This document shows, piece by piece, positions 19,256-27,371 of a stretch of 64,000 nt of DNA. The stretch is from contig NZ_CP049156.1 of assembly GCF_011493005.1 (NCBI RefSeq), forward strand, positions 248,001-312,000, in the 5' to 3' direction. Origin of the DNA: Caballeronia sp. SBC1. GTDB taxonomy: Bacteria; Pseudomonadota; Gammaproteobacteria; Burkholderiales; Burkholderiaceae. The position numbers were made by a program, and so were the translations under genes. Below the pieces are notes generated by a model that saw nothing but the letters and a program-made list of their open reading frames with translations, made no database searches and was not told the DNA's origin. How positions within the stretch are numbered: position 1 is the stretch's first letter; each line of letters starts with the position of its first letter.

Positions 19256-19638
19256 ACGGAGGCGCTGTTTCTGCGTATTTTTTTAGCTTCTGTCGGGTGT
19301 CACCAATACTGAAAAATGCGTCGTTGAATTTAAGGCGATTTTTCGGGAAGAGTGGCACCGAGCGGCCAGCACGTGCCGAGGAAAGTGAAATATCCGTCGC
19401 GCACGGCCGCAGTAAGTAAACAAACCGCCGTTTTCTCATTGGCGCGTTTGGACTCTATAGTCGGTCGCAAGCCAGCGGCCAGCTTGCCGCGGTCAGCGAT
19501 GGGCACGGACCGGCCACTTTCAGCCATTCGACAACGACGCCTGAAGTGCCGACAATGTAGCGTTCATCGATTGCATCTTGCTACCACCGGTTTATCAACA
19601 TACGCCGTAGCGAAAGCTGACTGGCCCTTGTGAATCGA
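19256..19638. other. Intergenic stretch between dctD and the DUF3592 gene
   Basis: No gene or clear terminator seen. A plus-strand open frame (19352-19633) has Arg/Ser-rich translation without a ribosome binding site and is not supported. The two flanking genes converge here. Confidence 0.4.
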
Positions 19639-20403
19639 CTAATCCGAATTCCGTTTTTTTCGTAAAACCCGGACTAGAACCGCGTAAAGCAACAAAATGA
19701 CCCCGAAAATTTTGGCTATTTCAAGTTCTATGCGAAATTCGCGCCAAGAAGATTCATGGCGATCTAACACAGAGTGCGCAGGGACTTCCGGATCATAGAA
19801 AGCTGATACGGTCGTACCATTAGACCTTGAGGTTGCGCTTTGTCTAGCCGCGTCCGCCGAATCAAACCATCTTTTCTCGTACCCAGTCGTAAACGTGCGG
19901 CTATCGCCTCGATACTGATGGCCATTGACACTATACGAATAAAACCAAAATGGGTACCACGACACGCGGCCACGAAGTCCCACAGCCTCCACATCTGATG
20001 AGATGATTTCGGCGTTGGTTTCCTTCCAGCCTTGTTCAGCGTTCGCCAGTGCGCGCCGTTGTTGGATGGGTACAGCGAGCAAAATAGAAAATAGTATGTA
20101 AAGCCCGATAATAATGAACGCAGGGATTAAAAATGTCTTCGTTCTTGGCTTGGTTTTCGGAGGACCGCCCTCGGGGCGAAGCTCGTTCGCGGTCGTTGAT
20201 AGAGTCTTCGACCCATTCTCGATTCTTGGCTTAATAAATTTAAAATAAAATCCGGTCGCCGACAGCAAGCTCGCGCAGAGATAAATTGCCATGATAGACA
20301 GAGGGGCGAGATGATTCGCTCTTCCGTAGAACAGAATCGCTACTAGGGTAAATACGTTGCCTGAAAAAACACCGAAATACGCGAATTTCGTAATTTTATC
20401 CAT
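19639..20403 (-). CDS. DUF3592-like membrane protein
   Basis: This 254-aa protein has two N-terminal transmembrane helices (about 8-27 and 34-54), a charged linker, a third helix (about 92-113), an extracytoplasmic beta-rich domain and a final helix near the C-terminus (about 228-247). The domain WYPFWFYSYSVNGHQYRGDSRTF followed by VSAFYDPEVPAHSVL fits the DUF3592 pattern. Base composition is clearly more AT-rich than neighbouring genes, suggesting separate acquisition. Function unknown. Confidence 0.65.
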   Translation of the reverse strand: MDKITKFAYFGVFSGNVFTLVAILFYGRANHLAPLSIMAIYLCASLLSATGFYFKFIKPRIENGSKTLSTTANELRPEGGPPKTKPRTKTFLIPAFIIIGLYILFSILLAVPIQQRRALANAEQGWKETNAEIISSDVEAVGLRGRVSWYPFWFYSYSVNGHQYRGDSRTFTTGYEKRWFDSADAARQSATSRSNGTTVSAFYDPEVPAHSVLDRHESSWREFRIELEIAKIFGVILLLYAVLVRVLRKKRNSD

Positions 20404-20686
20404 ATGTCCTAACGCGGAAACGAATCTAAATATGAATAACGGCTGTATTTCAAGAAACTTTACACAGGCAGATCTTGGAACGGTTGACTAGCGTGGCTGC
20501 CGTGGCAGCGAACGTCTGCAATTTAGAAAGTCAACCGTCGCCTGTGGGTCGATCAGCGACGGTGGCGGACGGCCGAGTCCTCGGGGAAAGTGTCGGTCGC
20601 CCGGATTTCTGCAAGAATTGTGGCAGAAGCTTTTCACTTACTTGGCACAGTTTTCACTTTCTGTGGCACCCGACAGCTCCCCACAA
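20404..20686. other. Intergenic stretch between DUF3592 gene and tlpA
   Basis: No supported gene. The segment 20450-20650 is GC-rich and has an Ala/Val-rich plus-strand open frame with no ribosome binding site. The shared terminator begins at 20687. Confidence 0.4.
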
Positions 20687-20724
20687 AACAAAACGCCCGC
20701 TGATTCATCAGCGGGCGTTTTGTT
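20687..20724. terminator. Bidirectional terminator downstream of tlpA
   Basis: A 17-bp perfect stem (20687-20703 with 20708-20724) around a TTCA loop, with A's on the left and T's on the right, so it can terminate in both directions. It lies 37 bp beyond the tlpA stop. Confidence 0.93.
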
Positions 20725-20761
20725 TTTAACCGTGTAACGCGTCAAGCCGAACCGGCCGGTC

Positions 20762-21298
20762 TCAGGCAGCCTTCAGCGCTTTATCGAGAAGCGCATCGAG
20801 TTCCGAGAATGTCGGCTCACCCACGTAACGCTTCAAGATCTTGCCGTCCTTATCCACGACAAACGTAGTCGGCGTCAATTGCACATTGCCGAACTGCTTT
20901 GCGGCGCTGCCGTCGTCCATTGCAACCTTGAAGGGCAGGTTGCGCGTTTGCGCGTAGTTGGTCACGTACATCGGCGCGTCGTATTTCATCGCCACCGCGA
21001 CAAATTCCAGGCCACGGCCCTTGAAGCGGTTGTACGTGTCGACCATGGCCGGCATCTCTTTCATGCAGGTTTCGCAGTCGGTCGCCCAGAAGTTGATCAG
21101 GTAGACCTTGCCCTTGAGATCCGTGGATGTCGAAATCTTCTGGCCCGACAACAACGTGAACGTGGCATCCGGAACGCGTTGCTGACCGCCGAACGCAAAA
21201 TAGCCGGTGCACGCAATCACGCCGGCGATAACCGCCATCACGATGTAGCGCAGCGGGCTCTTGCTGCGTCCCGGTGAAACCTGTGAATTCTCTGACAT
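20762..21298 (-). CDS. TlpA-family membrane-anchored thiol-disulfide oxidoreductase
   Basis: This 178-aa protein has one N-terminal membrane helix (about 17-37) and a periplasmic thioredoxin fold. The active site is CETC in NFWATDCETCMKEMP (Cys near 79 and 82) and the cis-Pro is in LTPTTFVVD. TlpA/ResA-like proteins reduce disulfides in the periplasm, often for cytochrome c or oxidase assembly, but no such genes are adjacent. The CxxC residues Glu-Thr differ from the common Pro-containing pair, which would alter redox potential. Confidence 0.9.
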   Translation of the reverse strand: MSENSQVSPGRSKSPLRYIVMAVIAGVIACTGYFAFGGQQRVPDATFTLLSGQKISTSTDLKGKVYLINFWATDCETCMKEMPAMVDTYNRFKGRGLEFVAVAMKYDAPMYVTNYAQTRNLPFKVAMDDGSAAKQFGNVQLTPTTFVVDKDGKILKRYVGEPTFSELDALLDKALKAA

Positions 21299-21549
21299 GG
21301 AAACCTCGAGCTTGCTCGGTTCTTACTTGGTTGGTACTCGGCTGTTGGTACTGGGCTTATTCGCAACAACGCCAGCGTGACTGGATGGACCGCATTTTAG
21401 CTCCAATCTCGAAAAAGCGTTCTGCGTGCGGTTTGCTGTGGGCCGTTTGCAAGGCAGGGCGCTATCTTCTTTGAAAGCCGCCGTTTTGGTCACCGCCAAC
21501 GGTTTCAGCACCGGCAGCGGATAATCATGCTTTTTTCCCAGCTTTTCTC

Positions 21550-22173
21550 ATGATCCGATCTTTTCACCGCGCCTTGAAATCCGCCGTTCTTTATACCGCC
21601 TATACCGCAGTGCGTTCCCTGCGCACGCTACTCAGGTCAGCCGCTTCGACCACTACGCTTTTGTTCACCGCCGCTGCGCTGCTGGCCTGCACGCCGGCCT
21701 ACGACTGGCGCACGATCCAGAACAACGACGACGCGTACGAAGTTACCTTCCCGGCGAAGCCGCGCTCCGACGCGCGCGATATCGACGTAGCCGGCAAGCC
21801 GATGCATATGAAGATGCAGACGGCCGAGGCGGGCGACGCGGTATTTGCCGTCGGTACGGTTGATTTGCCTGATGCCGATCCGGCGACCCAGCGCGCTGCG
21901 CTTGATTTTCTTCAGCAAGGATTGGCACGCAATCTCAACGCCGCGCCCGCTGCGCACCCTGTTGACATTGAAGTGGCGGCGGGCGGACATTTGGCCGGCG
22001 CGGAAATCACTGTCAGCGGCACAAGCGCCAACGGCCAGAAGAGCGAAACGCGTCAGATCCGGGCGCGTTTCATTGCCAAGGGAACGCACGCTTACCAGGT
22101 CGCGATTGTCTCAACCAAGATGCCGCCGCCCGATCAAATCGATCAGTTTTTCTCCTCCTTCAAACTTTTTTAA
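21550..22173 (+). CDS. Predicted lipoprotein of unknown function
   Basis: This 207-aa protein begins with a long basic n-region and a hydrophobic core ending in a lipobox LLAC (Cys near residue 47), so it should be a lipoprotein. The mature part starts with YDWRTIQNNDDAYEVTFPAKPRSDARDID, which recalls small secreted proteins that share a 'y.v.FP..P' start. It is divergent from tlpA and converges on comM. No family with known function is recognised. Confidence 0.7.
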   Translation: MIRSFHRALKSAVLYTAYTAVRSLRTLLRSAASTTTLLFTAAALLACTPAYDWRTIQNNDDAYEVTFPAKPRSDARDIDVAGKPMHMKMQTAEAGDAVFAVGTVDLPDADPATQRAALDFLQQGLARNLNAAPAAHPVDIEVAAGGHLAGAEITVSGTSANGQKSETRQIRARFIAKGTHAYQVAIVSTKMPPPDQIDQFFSSFKLF

Positions 22174-22305
22174 GTATTTGCACCGAAGCGCAACCATTCG
22201 TTCGCCGGTATTTCTCAAATTGAACGACACCGCGCAAACGTTTCGGGCATGAGAAATCGCACAAGCATTTACAGCTAAAACTAGGATTTATCTCAGTTTT
22301 TTGAA

Positions 22306-22337
22306 CTATCCACAGAGGCTGTGGATAACTTTGTGGA
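22306..22337. promoter_or_regulatory. Cluster of DnaA-box-like sites
   Basis: CTATCCACA (22306-22314), a perfect DnaA box in reverse (TGTGGATAA, 22320-22328) and a partial site TTGTGGAAA (22331-22339) lie within about 35 bp, in the 387-bp gap between the lipoprotein gene and comM. No dnaA or other origin gene is near, so a titration or regulatory site is more likely than an origin. The rest of the gap (22174-22560) shows nothing else. Confidence 0.45.
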
Positions 22338-22560
22338 AAACATCGCCGCGACCTCGCCAAGCGCCCGTCCGACGCGGCTTTCCTTACTTTGCCTTGATTC
22401 AGTGCAGCCTAAAATAGGTAATAAAATCAATGGCCTGCCGATCATTGCCAAAACGGATGTTTGATCAGATGTTAGCGAAACCAAGAACGATGCAGTGTGC
22501 ATAAGTCAAGTCTTGACAGGCGATTTTTCTTTTTTGGGGTCTCGGGATTTCGGTGGTGGT

Positions 22561-23022
22561 TTATGCAGTAGCAAATGCTCGTCGATATTGAATCGCTTCA
22601 GCGAGGTGAGTCGCGGTCGGTGAATCGGCCGCAGCGAGATCGGCGATCGTACGCGCCACCTTCAGAACCCGGTAATACGCGCGTGCCGACCAGCCAAAAC
22701 GTTCACCGGCTTCGCGGAGCAGGGCTTCCCCAGTGGCATCGAGCCGGCAGACCGCATCCACTTCGCGTCCGTCCAGCTCGCGGTTCGTCTTTCCCTGCCG
22801 TTCGAGTTGCCGGTCGCGTGCGTCGGCGACCCGCCGTGCAACGGTCGCGCTGGTTTCGCCAATCGAGGCACTTCTCCCCGACAATTCCGCCGGAGACAAC
22901 GCGGGTAATTCGATCTGGATATCGATGCGATCGAGCAGCGGCCCGGATAATTTGCGCAGATAACGCGTGGCGACGTCGGGTGTGCATCGGCAGCGGCCGT
23001 TCGGATCGCCACGCCACCCGCA
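22561..23022 (-). pseudogene. comM: comM (YifB-type Mg-chelatase-like ATPase), 3' remnant
   Basis: The last ~154 codons of comM are intact, from CGWRGDPNGRCRCTPDVA through the conserved YLRKLSGPLLDRIDIQIELP to the C-terminal helical region. ComM is a hexameric helicase promoting branch migration during natural transformation, about 500 residues in full. Homology ends exactly at the NPCPCG motif: beyond TGC (23,020-23,022) the bases no longer encode the Pro-Cys-Pro-Asn expected on this strand. The N-terminal two-thirds with Walker motifs is absent from the window. An in-frame ATG at 23037 is accidental. The break marks the left boundary of the island. Confidence 0.88.
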
Positions 23023-23038
23023 CCGTTTACATGACATG

Positions 23039-23215
23039 CCATGGACACACGGTAAGCCGTTGATTTGTTTAGGTTTGTACGGTCTTTCGGATGTCCACGC
23101 TTCGGGAGGGAAAGTGTGGACATTTCTTGATACGTCTGTCCATGGATTGATTGTCGACGCGCACCAAATGGTCAGGCGACTTCAACGGACAGAACAATTG
23201 TTGTCCGCTCGGACA
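23039..23215. repeat. Short repeat cluster at the island's left end
   Basis: Seven copies of TGTCC(A/G) in both orientations start at 23042(-), 23092(+), 23117(-), 23137(+), 23186(-), 23202(+) and 23210(-). Some are extended: CCATGGACA at 23039 mirrors TGTCCATGG at 23137, and ATGTCCAC at 23091 mirrors GTGTGGACAT at 23114. Multiple short binding sites just inside a junction are typical of transposase- or integrase-binding ends. The remaining stretch to 23393 holds no gene. Confidence 0.55.
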
Positions 23216-23393
23216 TCCGACTTTTGCGACCAAAGGATTGGCCGCCATATCCTTCTGCCACGCTGGAGTCGAGTCTCGCCTGCCCTTCAGAAACGCACCT
23301 GCGAACGCCATCATCGGCGAGCCGACCGCAGACATGTTCACTTTTGGACCCGCCTACTAGGGCGACCGCCCCAAGCAGGATGCGAAACTTGGT

Positions 23394-23747
23394 CTAAACC
23401 GTCCGGCCACCATTTTTTCGCAGAGTTTTTCGCGCGGGTTTTGGCGTAGTTTTACGGGCAGTCTTCCGCGCCGTTTTACCAGCGTTCGACTTCACAGCTT
23501 CAAAATTCAAAATCGCTGCCTCAAGGTCGCTGACTACCTTATCAAGCGTTAGGCCAAGCGCTTGCGACCAATTTCTTAATTCGATGGCGTCAAGTCGGCG
23601 TTCGCCTCGCTCACATTTCCCGACAAATGACTGGGTAAGGTCCAACCGTCTCGCCAATTCGACTTGCGACAGTCCAGCCGCTTTCCGTCCTTCCCGCAGC
23701 GTGGACAACAGGAGAGCGTAATGCTCCGTGTAAATGGACTTTTGCAC
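23394..23747 (-). CDS. XRE-family regulator with basic C-terminal tail
   Basis: This 117-aa protein has a Cro/C1 helix-turn-helix (about residues 10-66: LREGRKAAGLSQVELARRLDLTQSFVGKCERGERRLDAIEL). A tail from about residue 90 consists of Lys/Arg/Thr/Ala repeats (KTARKTARKTTPKPARK), like a histone-H1-type nonspecific DNA-binding tail. It diverges from the gene at 23979, and symmetric repeats in between suggest that it represses both promoters. Confidence 0.85.
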   Translation of the reverse strand: MQKSIYTEHYALLLSTLREGRKAAGLSQVELARRLDLTQSFVGKCERGERRLDAIELRNWSQALGLTLDKVVSDLEAAILNFEAVKSNAGKTARKTARKTTPKPARKTLRKNGGRTV

Positions 23748-23790
23748 GAGGGAGACCGAGGTGTCAAAACGGCGACAGCTTGCAGTCCAT

Positions 23791-23837
23791 CTACGAATAG
23801 TCCAAAATCGACTATAGTCGAAAATCGACTATTTTCG
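23791..23837. promoter_or_regulatory. Operator repeats between XRE gene and 23979 gene
   Basis: AAAATCGACTAT occurs twice (23804-23815 and 23821-23832), 17 bp apart. The first copy continues into the perfect 12-bp palindrome CGACTATAGTCG (23809-23820), and a related half-site CGAATAGTC is at 23794. The array lies 44-90 bp upstream of the XRE start, as expected for autoregulation. Binding by the XRE protein is inferred. Confidence 0.6.
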
Positions 23838-23978
23838 CAGGACACCCTTGTCCAAGAGCGATACCTACGACGGATCGTCAGCATGCAGCGGAAGATCCAT
23901 TTCACGCTATACGAGGCAATTATGGAATCCCGGAGCAATGCAAGGCGTAGGAGCCTGATGACGCGTTTGGAGGACAAA

Positions 23979-24374
23979 ATGCGAACTAGCGTTAGCGAAA
24001 CAGCACCCAAGCCCCCGCCCGGTATAGCGTCCCAGACGGCCGACGTCGAGTCGTTAGACATTTTGGAAGTGCTCTTTCTCCTCTGCAAGAAAGACGGACT
24101 CGAAGTAGCGGGCGACCCGAGCCGCGCATTTGCGCATTTTGATTTGGAAACCGGCAAGCTTCGCGTTTACGCAAGAGACACAACGGCGGTTGATGTTGCG
24201 TCCGACCCGGAGGCATCCATGCTCGCGGCGCTCGACTATGCGCAAGTGCAGGGGGCTAGCTTCGAGGCGAATGATAGAACTGCCGTGTGCACTATTAAAG
24301 GGGTCACAGCTCATGGCCACACCTATGGGGAAGCCGCGGTGCGAGCTCTTGCCAAGCTGAAGCTTTCGTCATAG
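23979..24374 (+). CDS. Unknown protein beside XRE regulator
   Basis: The frame is open from 23664, but the upstream part runs through the XRE gene and operator. ATG 23979 has GGAGG six bases before it and is chosen (131 aa). The first 25 residues are Pro-rich and variable; the rest is a compact alpha/beta sequence (LDILEVLFLLCKKDGLEVAGDPSRAF, then YARDTTAVDVASDPEASMLAALDYA). No known family recognised. It probably forms an operon with the two genes downstream. Confidence 0.6.
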   Translation: MRTSVSETAPKPPPGIASQTADVESLDILEVLFLLCKKDGLEVAGDPSRAFAHFDLETGKLRVYARDTTAVDVASDPEASMLAALDYAQVQGASFEANDRTAVCTIKGVTAHGHTYGEAAVRALAKLKLSS

Positions 24375-24498
24375 TCCCGAGCACTGATGCGGAACGAAAT
24401 GGCGCGAGCCTTTGTGTCAGCGGCAAAGTTCAAACCTTAAGTTCGACGGTTTTTAGGATCACGAGAACGACACCGGCCCCTAACTAATTCCTGCCACC

Positions 24499-25200
24499 AT
24501 GAATGTAACCACGACCAAAGGAGCGTCAACGCCACGGCGGCCTCGCCGAAAGCGAGGCACTCTTTCGCCTGAAGAAGCGCGGCTCGCACAGATAGACCAC
24601 GCGATTGATTGTGCTGTTGTCGCTGCTTTGTTGGTTGACCCTATAAGCTGGAACGCGCTTCTCGAACTCTCCGACGAGCAGCTCGGGCGCATGTTTAAGA
24701 ACCGACTGTGGAAAGTCATTGGCACGTCGACGATACTGAACCTAGACCTACCTTCGATGCGTGATGAGGGCGAGAAACTGCGCAAGGGCGTTAGCCGCAA
24801 ATCGAAACTAAGAACAAGTGAACACCCAATACGGAGCGCGTTGACAAACTCCGGGGGTTACGACCTCGTGCATCAAGGGAAGTTGCTCCGCGTGGCCGAC
24901 TACCTTGGGGCTGCAGATGTCACAGAAAGGAAACTAAGCAAATCCCTCGCTTCTAGGAAAGTCTTTAGCATTGAGCTCGAAGGAGAGGTGTACATCCCCG
25001 GATTCTTTCTGTGTCCCATGATCCATCACAACGACTTCGCGAAGGTCATACGTGGCCTTGGTGATACGTCCGGTTGGGACAGGTGGAACTTTTTTACCAC
25101 TCCGATAGAGTCGCTTAGCGGTTCGACGCCGCTTCAATTTCTCGCGGTTAACAAGGTCAAACCTGTGCAAAAGGCGGCCGATGAATTCGCGAAGGGCTGA
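24499..25200 (+). CDS. Unknown protein with antitoxin-like C-terminus
   Basis: This 233-aa protein has a basic N-terminus (PRRPRRKRG) and a mixed central part. Its C-terminus (WDRWNFFTTPIESLSGSTPLQFL, then KVKPVQKAADEFAKG) weakly resembles the toxin-binding domain of Xre/MbcA/ParS antitoxins (DUF2384). No matching toxin with a RES domain is seen next to it, so the resemblance is only suggestive. It lies 124 bp after the previous gene and 20 bp before the next. Confidence 0.55.
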   Translation: MNVTTTKGASTPRRPRRKRGTLSPEEARLAQIDHAIDCAVVAALLVDPISWNALLELSDEQLGRMFKNRLWKVIGTSTILNLDLPSMRDEGEKLRKGVSRKSKLRTSEHPIRSALTNSGGYDLVHQGKLLRVADYLGAADVTERKLSKSLASRKVFSIELEGEVYIPGFFLCPMIHHNDFAKVIRGLGDTSGWDRWNFFTTPIESLSGSTPLQFLAVNKVKPVQKAADEFAKG

Positions 25201-25220
25201 ACGCAACTTCTATCGGAGCC

Positions 25221-25604
25221 ATGGAACAGATACTAGAACTCGTTCTCCAAAATCTACCGCTTCTGTATGTGCCAGCAATCGGTGCTGTTCTTGCTTTGGA
25301 AGTTTTGCGCATCAAAAAACATTACGTCAATCACGGATACATCTTCCGTCGCTCAGGGGCTTCATCGCACAAGCATCATCCTTCGTACTTTGCAACGAGC
25401 AACATGCCTACTGAAAACGTACTCGACTTGGAGATTGCTCTGCGCAAAATTCACGAACTCGCTCTCGCGGATGGGGACCTTGGCCATGAGTATTGGCACC
25501 AGGTGGGGCAACTCCTTCGCCGAGCGGCTGGCATGCAAGCGCAGATAGATGCGCTCAGCAAAGAACTAGAGCTTTGTCAGGTGAAGCAACGCAAGCGACA
25601 CTGA
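25221..25604 (+). CDS. Small single-pass membrane protein, unknown
   Basis: This 127-aa protein has an N-terminal membrane helix (about residues 8-28, VLQNLPLLYVPAIGAVLALEVL), a His-rich linker (SSHKHHPSYF) and two predicted cytoplasmic helices, the second ending in a coiled-coil-like stretch (AGMQAQIDALSKELELCQ). TCGGAGCC precedes the ATG. It is the third gene of the XRE-linked cluster. Function unknown. Confidence 0.6.
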   Translation: MEQILELVLQNLPLLYVPAIGAVLALEVLRIKKHYVNHGYIFRRSGASSHKHHPSYFATSNMPTENVLDLEIALRKIHELALADGDLGHEYWHQVGQLLRRAAGMQAQIDALSKELELCQVKQRKRH

Positions 25605-25619
25605 GATGGATATTTTTTC

Positions 25620-25766
25620 ATGGTAAAGATGCCCAATACTGATACGCAAATTCCGGCTGACGACATCGCCGTGAGCAGACTTCTCTCGAAGGTTTTGCGA
25701 CACGAACCCGAGATGGTTGCGGATTGCGGCAACTCGCGGGGGAGCGCAGAGATGAGTGCACCCTAA
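25620..25766 (+). pseudogene. RNA 2'-phosphotransferase (KptA/Tpt1) N-terminal remnant
   Basis: A 48-codon open frame contains AVSRLLSKVLRHEPEM, close to the conserved start of KptA/Tpt1 (S-x-x-LS-x-VLRH-x-P). KptA removes an internal 2'-phosphate from RNA using NAD. After this motif the similarity stops and the frame closes, where an intact protein would be about 180 aa. It is therefore a fragment. Short match, so only moderate certainty. Confidence 0.5.
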
Positions 25767-26241
25767 CGCAACATCCGGCCGACAGAAGTGCATCCGGTCG
25801 AAGCCTGCGTCCATTCGTCGGAACGCCGGGCACCTCGAAGAAAGTACGGGTAGTGAGCTGGAAACCCAAGGATACAGCCCAGGTCCGATGTTCCGAAATC
25901 TGGGCAATTCGAGGCGCGGGCTGCCGCGGTGTATCGAGAACCCCTGACATCTTGCGCAAGTAGGTCAGCCGTTACCGTTGCGCGCCCCACGCCTGAGGTC
26001 AGATTCGGTTTGAAGAAGCTCGGCGACGGTCCTCACCGGACAAAAGCTCGCCTACAAACAAAAAAAATTCACGCCGATAAAGTCCAAGCACAGACACGAG
26101 ATTTTCAGATTTTTCGGATACGAGCTCTTTAAATATCCGACTTTGGCCATTTCATGCAGCCTCTTTTTGCTTATACGAACAAGTCTAGCAACTGCGGACA
26201 CTGAGACATCCAAATTCTGGATTGCTCTCACCAAATTGTTT
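25767..26241. other. Gene-free stretch before the IS30 element
   Basis: No supported gene; the sequence changes from GC-rich to AT-rich near 26,050. A short minus-strand frame (26052-26291) includes a helix-turn-helix-looking stretch, but it runs into the IS end and lacks a start signal. Confidence 0.4.
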
Positions 26242-27345
26242 GGCGGCCTCAAAAGCGAAGTGCAACACCTATCTCGTATAAGGTGTCGCAATGCCCGAAA
26301 AAATTTCTTACCAACAACTTCAGCCTGAAGAACGCCTGATCATTGCAAGCTTGCATCTGCAGGGTTCAAGTATGCGAGCCATGGCTCGCATACTTGGGCG
26401 CTCGCCGGGAACTATCAGCCGCGAGTTAACGCGAAACAGCTCTCCTGTTGGCTATGCATCAGTGCCTGCTGCAGCGCTTTGCAGCGCGCGCCGCAGTGCG
26501 TCACGCCCTCGGGCCAAGCTTTGCCCGCAAAGTGTCTGCTGGCGCATCGTTCTCACCCTGCTTGAGTGGAAATGGTCGCCTCAGCAGATATCGGGCACAC
26601 TGAAGCGCATGTATCCAACCGACTCGACCCAGCACGTCTCGCACGAAACCATCTACACGGCTATCTATGCTCAGCCGCGCGGTGAACTGCGCCGCCAACT
26701 CATTGCCTGCCTGCGCCATGGCCACAGCACGCGCATGCCACGCACGCGGGGCACCGACCGGCGCGGACAGATTCCCGACATGGTCAGTATCCACGTGCGC
26801 CCGCCCGAAATTGAAGACCGACTGCTGCCAGGTCACTGGGAAGGCGACTTCATCAAGGGTGCGAACAACCAATCCTCTGTAGGCGTTCTGGTCGAGCGCA
26901 CCAGCCGCCTGGTGCTGCTTGCCAAGATGGAGGACGCCACCGCCGCTTCAGCGCTAGCGGGCTTCTCCGCCAAACTCAATTCGATTGTGGCGCCCTTACG
27001 GCAAAGCTTTACTTACGACCAGGGCAAAGAAATGTCGCGGCATAAGGAGCTGGCCGCCGCCACCGGCGTGAATGTCTACTTCTGTGACCCACATAGCCCC
27101 TGGCAACGTGGAACCTGCGAGAACACCAACGGGTTGCTGCGCCAGTATCTGCCTAAAGGCACGGACCTATCGGTCTACAGTCAGGAAGAACTCGACGCGA
27201 TCGCCGACAGTCTGAACAGCCGCCCGCGCGCCACTCACGCGTTCCATTCGCCATTCGAGGTCTTCGCTGCGACACTTGCCTCAGCAAGCCAACCTCAAGG
27301 CTCTAAACACTAGCCCCTCCTGTTGCGCTTCGGTTTGAAACCGCC
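26242..27345. mobile_element. IS30-family insertion sequence
   Basis: 1,104 bp with imperfect terminal inverted repeats: GGCGGCCTCAAAAGCGAAG at the left and, reading inward from the right, GGCGGTTTCAAACCGAAG. TTT flanks both ends (26239-26241, 27346-27348), fitting the 2-3 bp duplications of the family. It encodes one intact transposase. Confidence 0.85.
26291..27313 (+). CDS. IS30-family transposase
   Basis: This 340-aa protein has an N-terminal helix-turn-helix (MRAMARILGRSPGTISRELTRN) and a C-terminal DDE catalytic core: the first Asp in GHWEGDFIKG, the second in FTYDQGKEM and Glu in CENTNGLLRQYLPKG. The frame is intact, so the element may be active. Confidence 0.95.
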   Translation: MPEKISYQQLQPEERLIIASLHLQGSSMRAMARILGRSPGTISRELTRNSSPVGYASVPAAALCSARRSASRPRAKLCPQSVCWRIVLTLLEWKWSPQQISGTLKRMYPTDSTQHVSHETIYTAIYAQPRGELRRQLIACLRHGHSTRMPRTRGTDRRGQIPDMVSIHVRPPEIEDRLLPGHWEGDFIKGANNQSSVGVLVERTSRLVLLAKMEDATAASALAGFSAKLNSIVAPLRQSFTYDQGKEMSRHKELAAATGVNVYFCDPHSPWQRGTCENTNGLLRQYLPKGTDLSVYSQEELDAIADSLNSRPRATHAFHSPFEVFAATLASASQPQGSKH

Positions 27346-27371
27346 TTTCATATTCGAAGAGGCTACTTTAA

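Noticed and set aside
19352..19633. 93-codon plus-strand frame after dctD
   Set aside because: Non-coding composition and no start signal.
20475..20729. 84-codon frame before tlpA
   Set aside because: Runs through a perfect terminator hairpin.
22306..22339. Replication origin
   Set aside because: Only three boxes, no AT-rich unwinding region and no replication gene nearby.
26052..26291. Minus-strand frame with helix-turn-helix-looking stretch
   Set aside because: Begins inside the IS30 end and lacks a start signal; too short to support.
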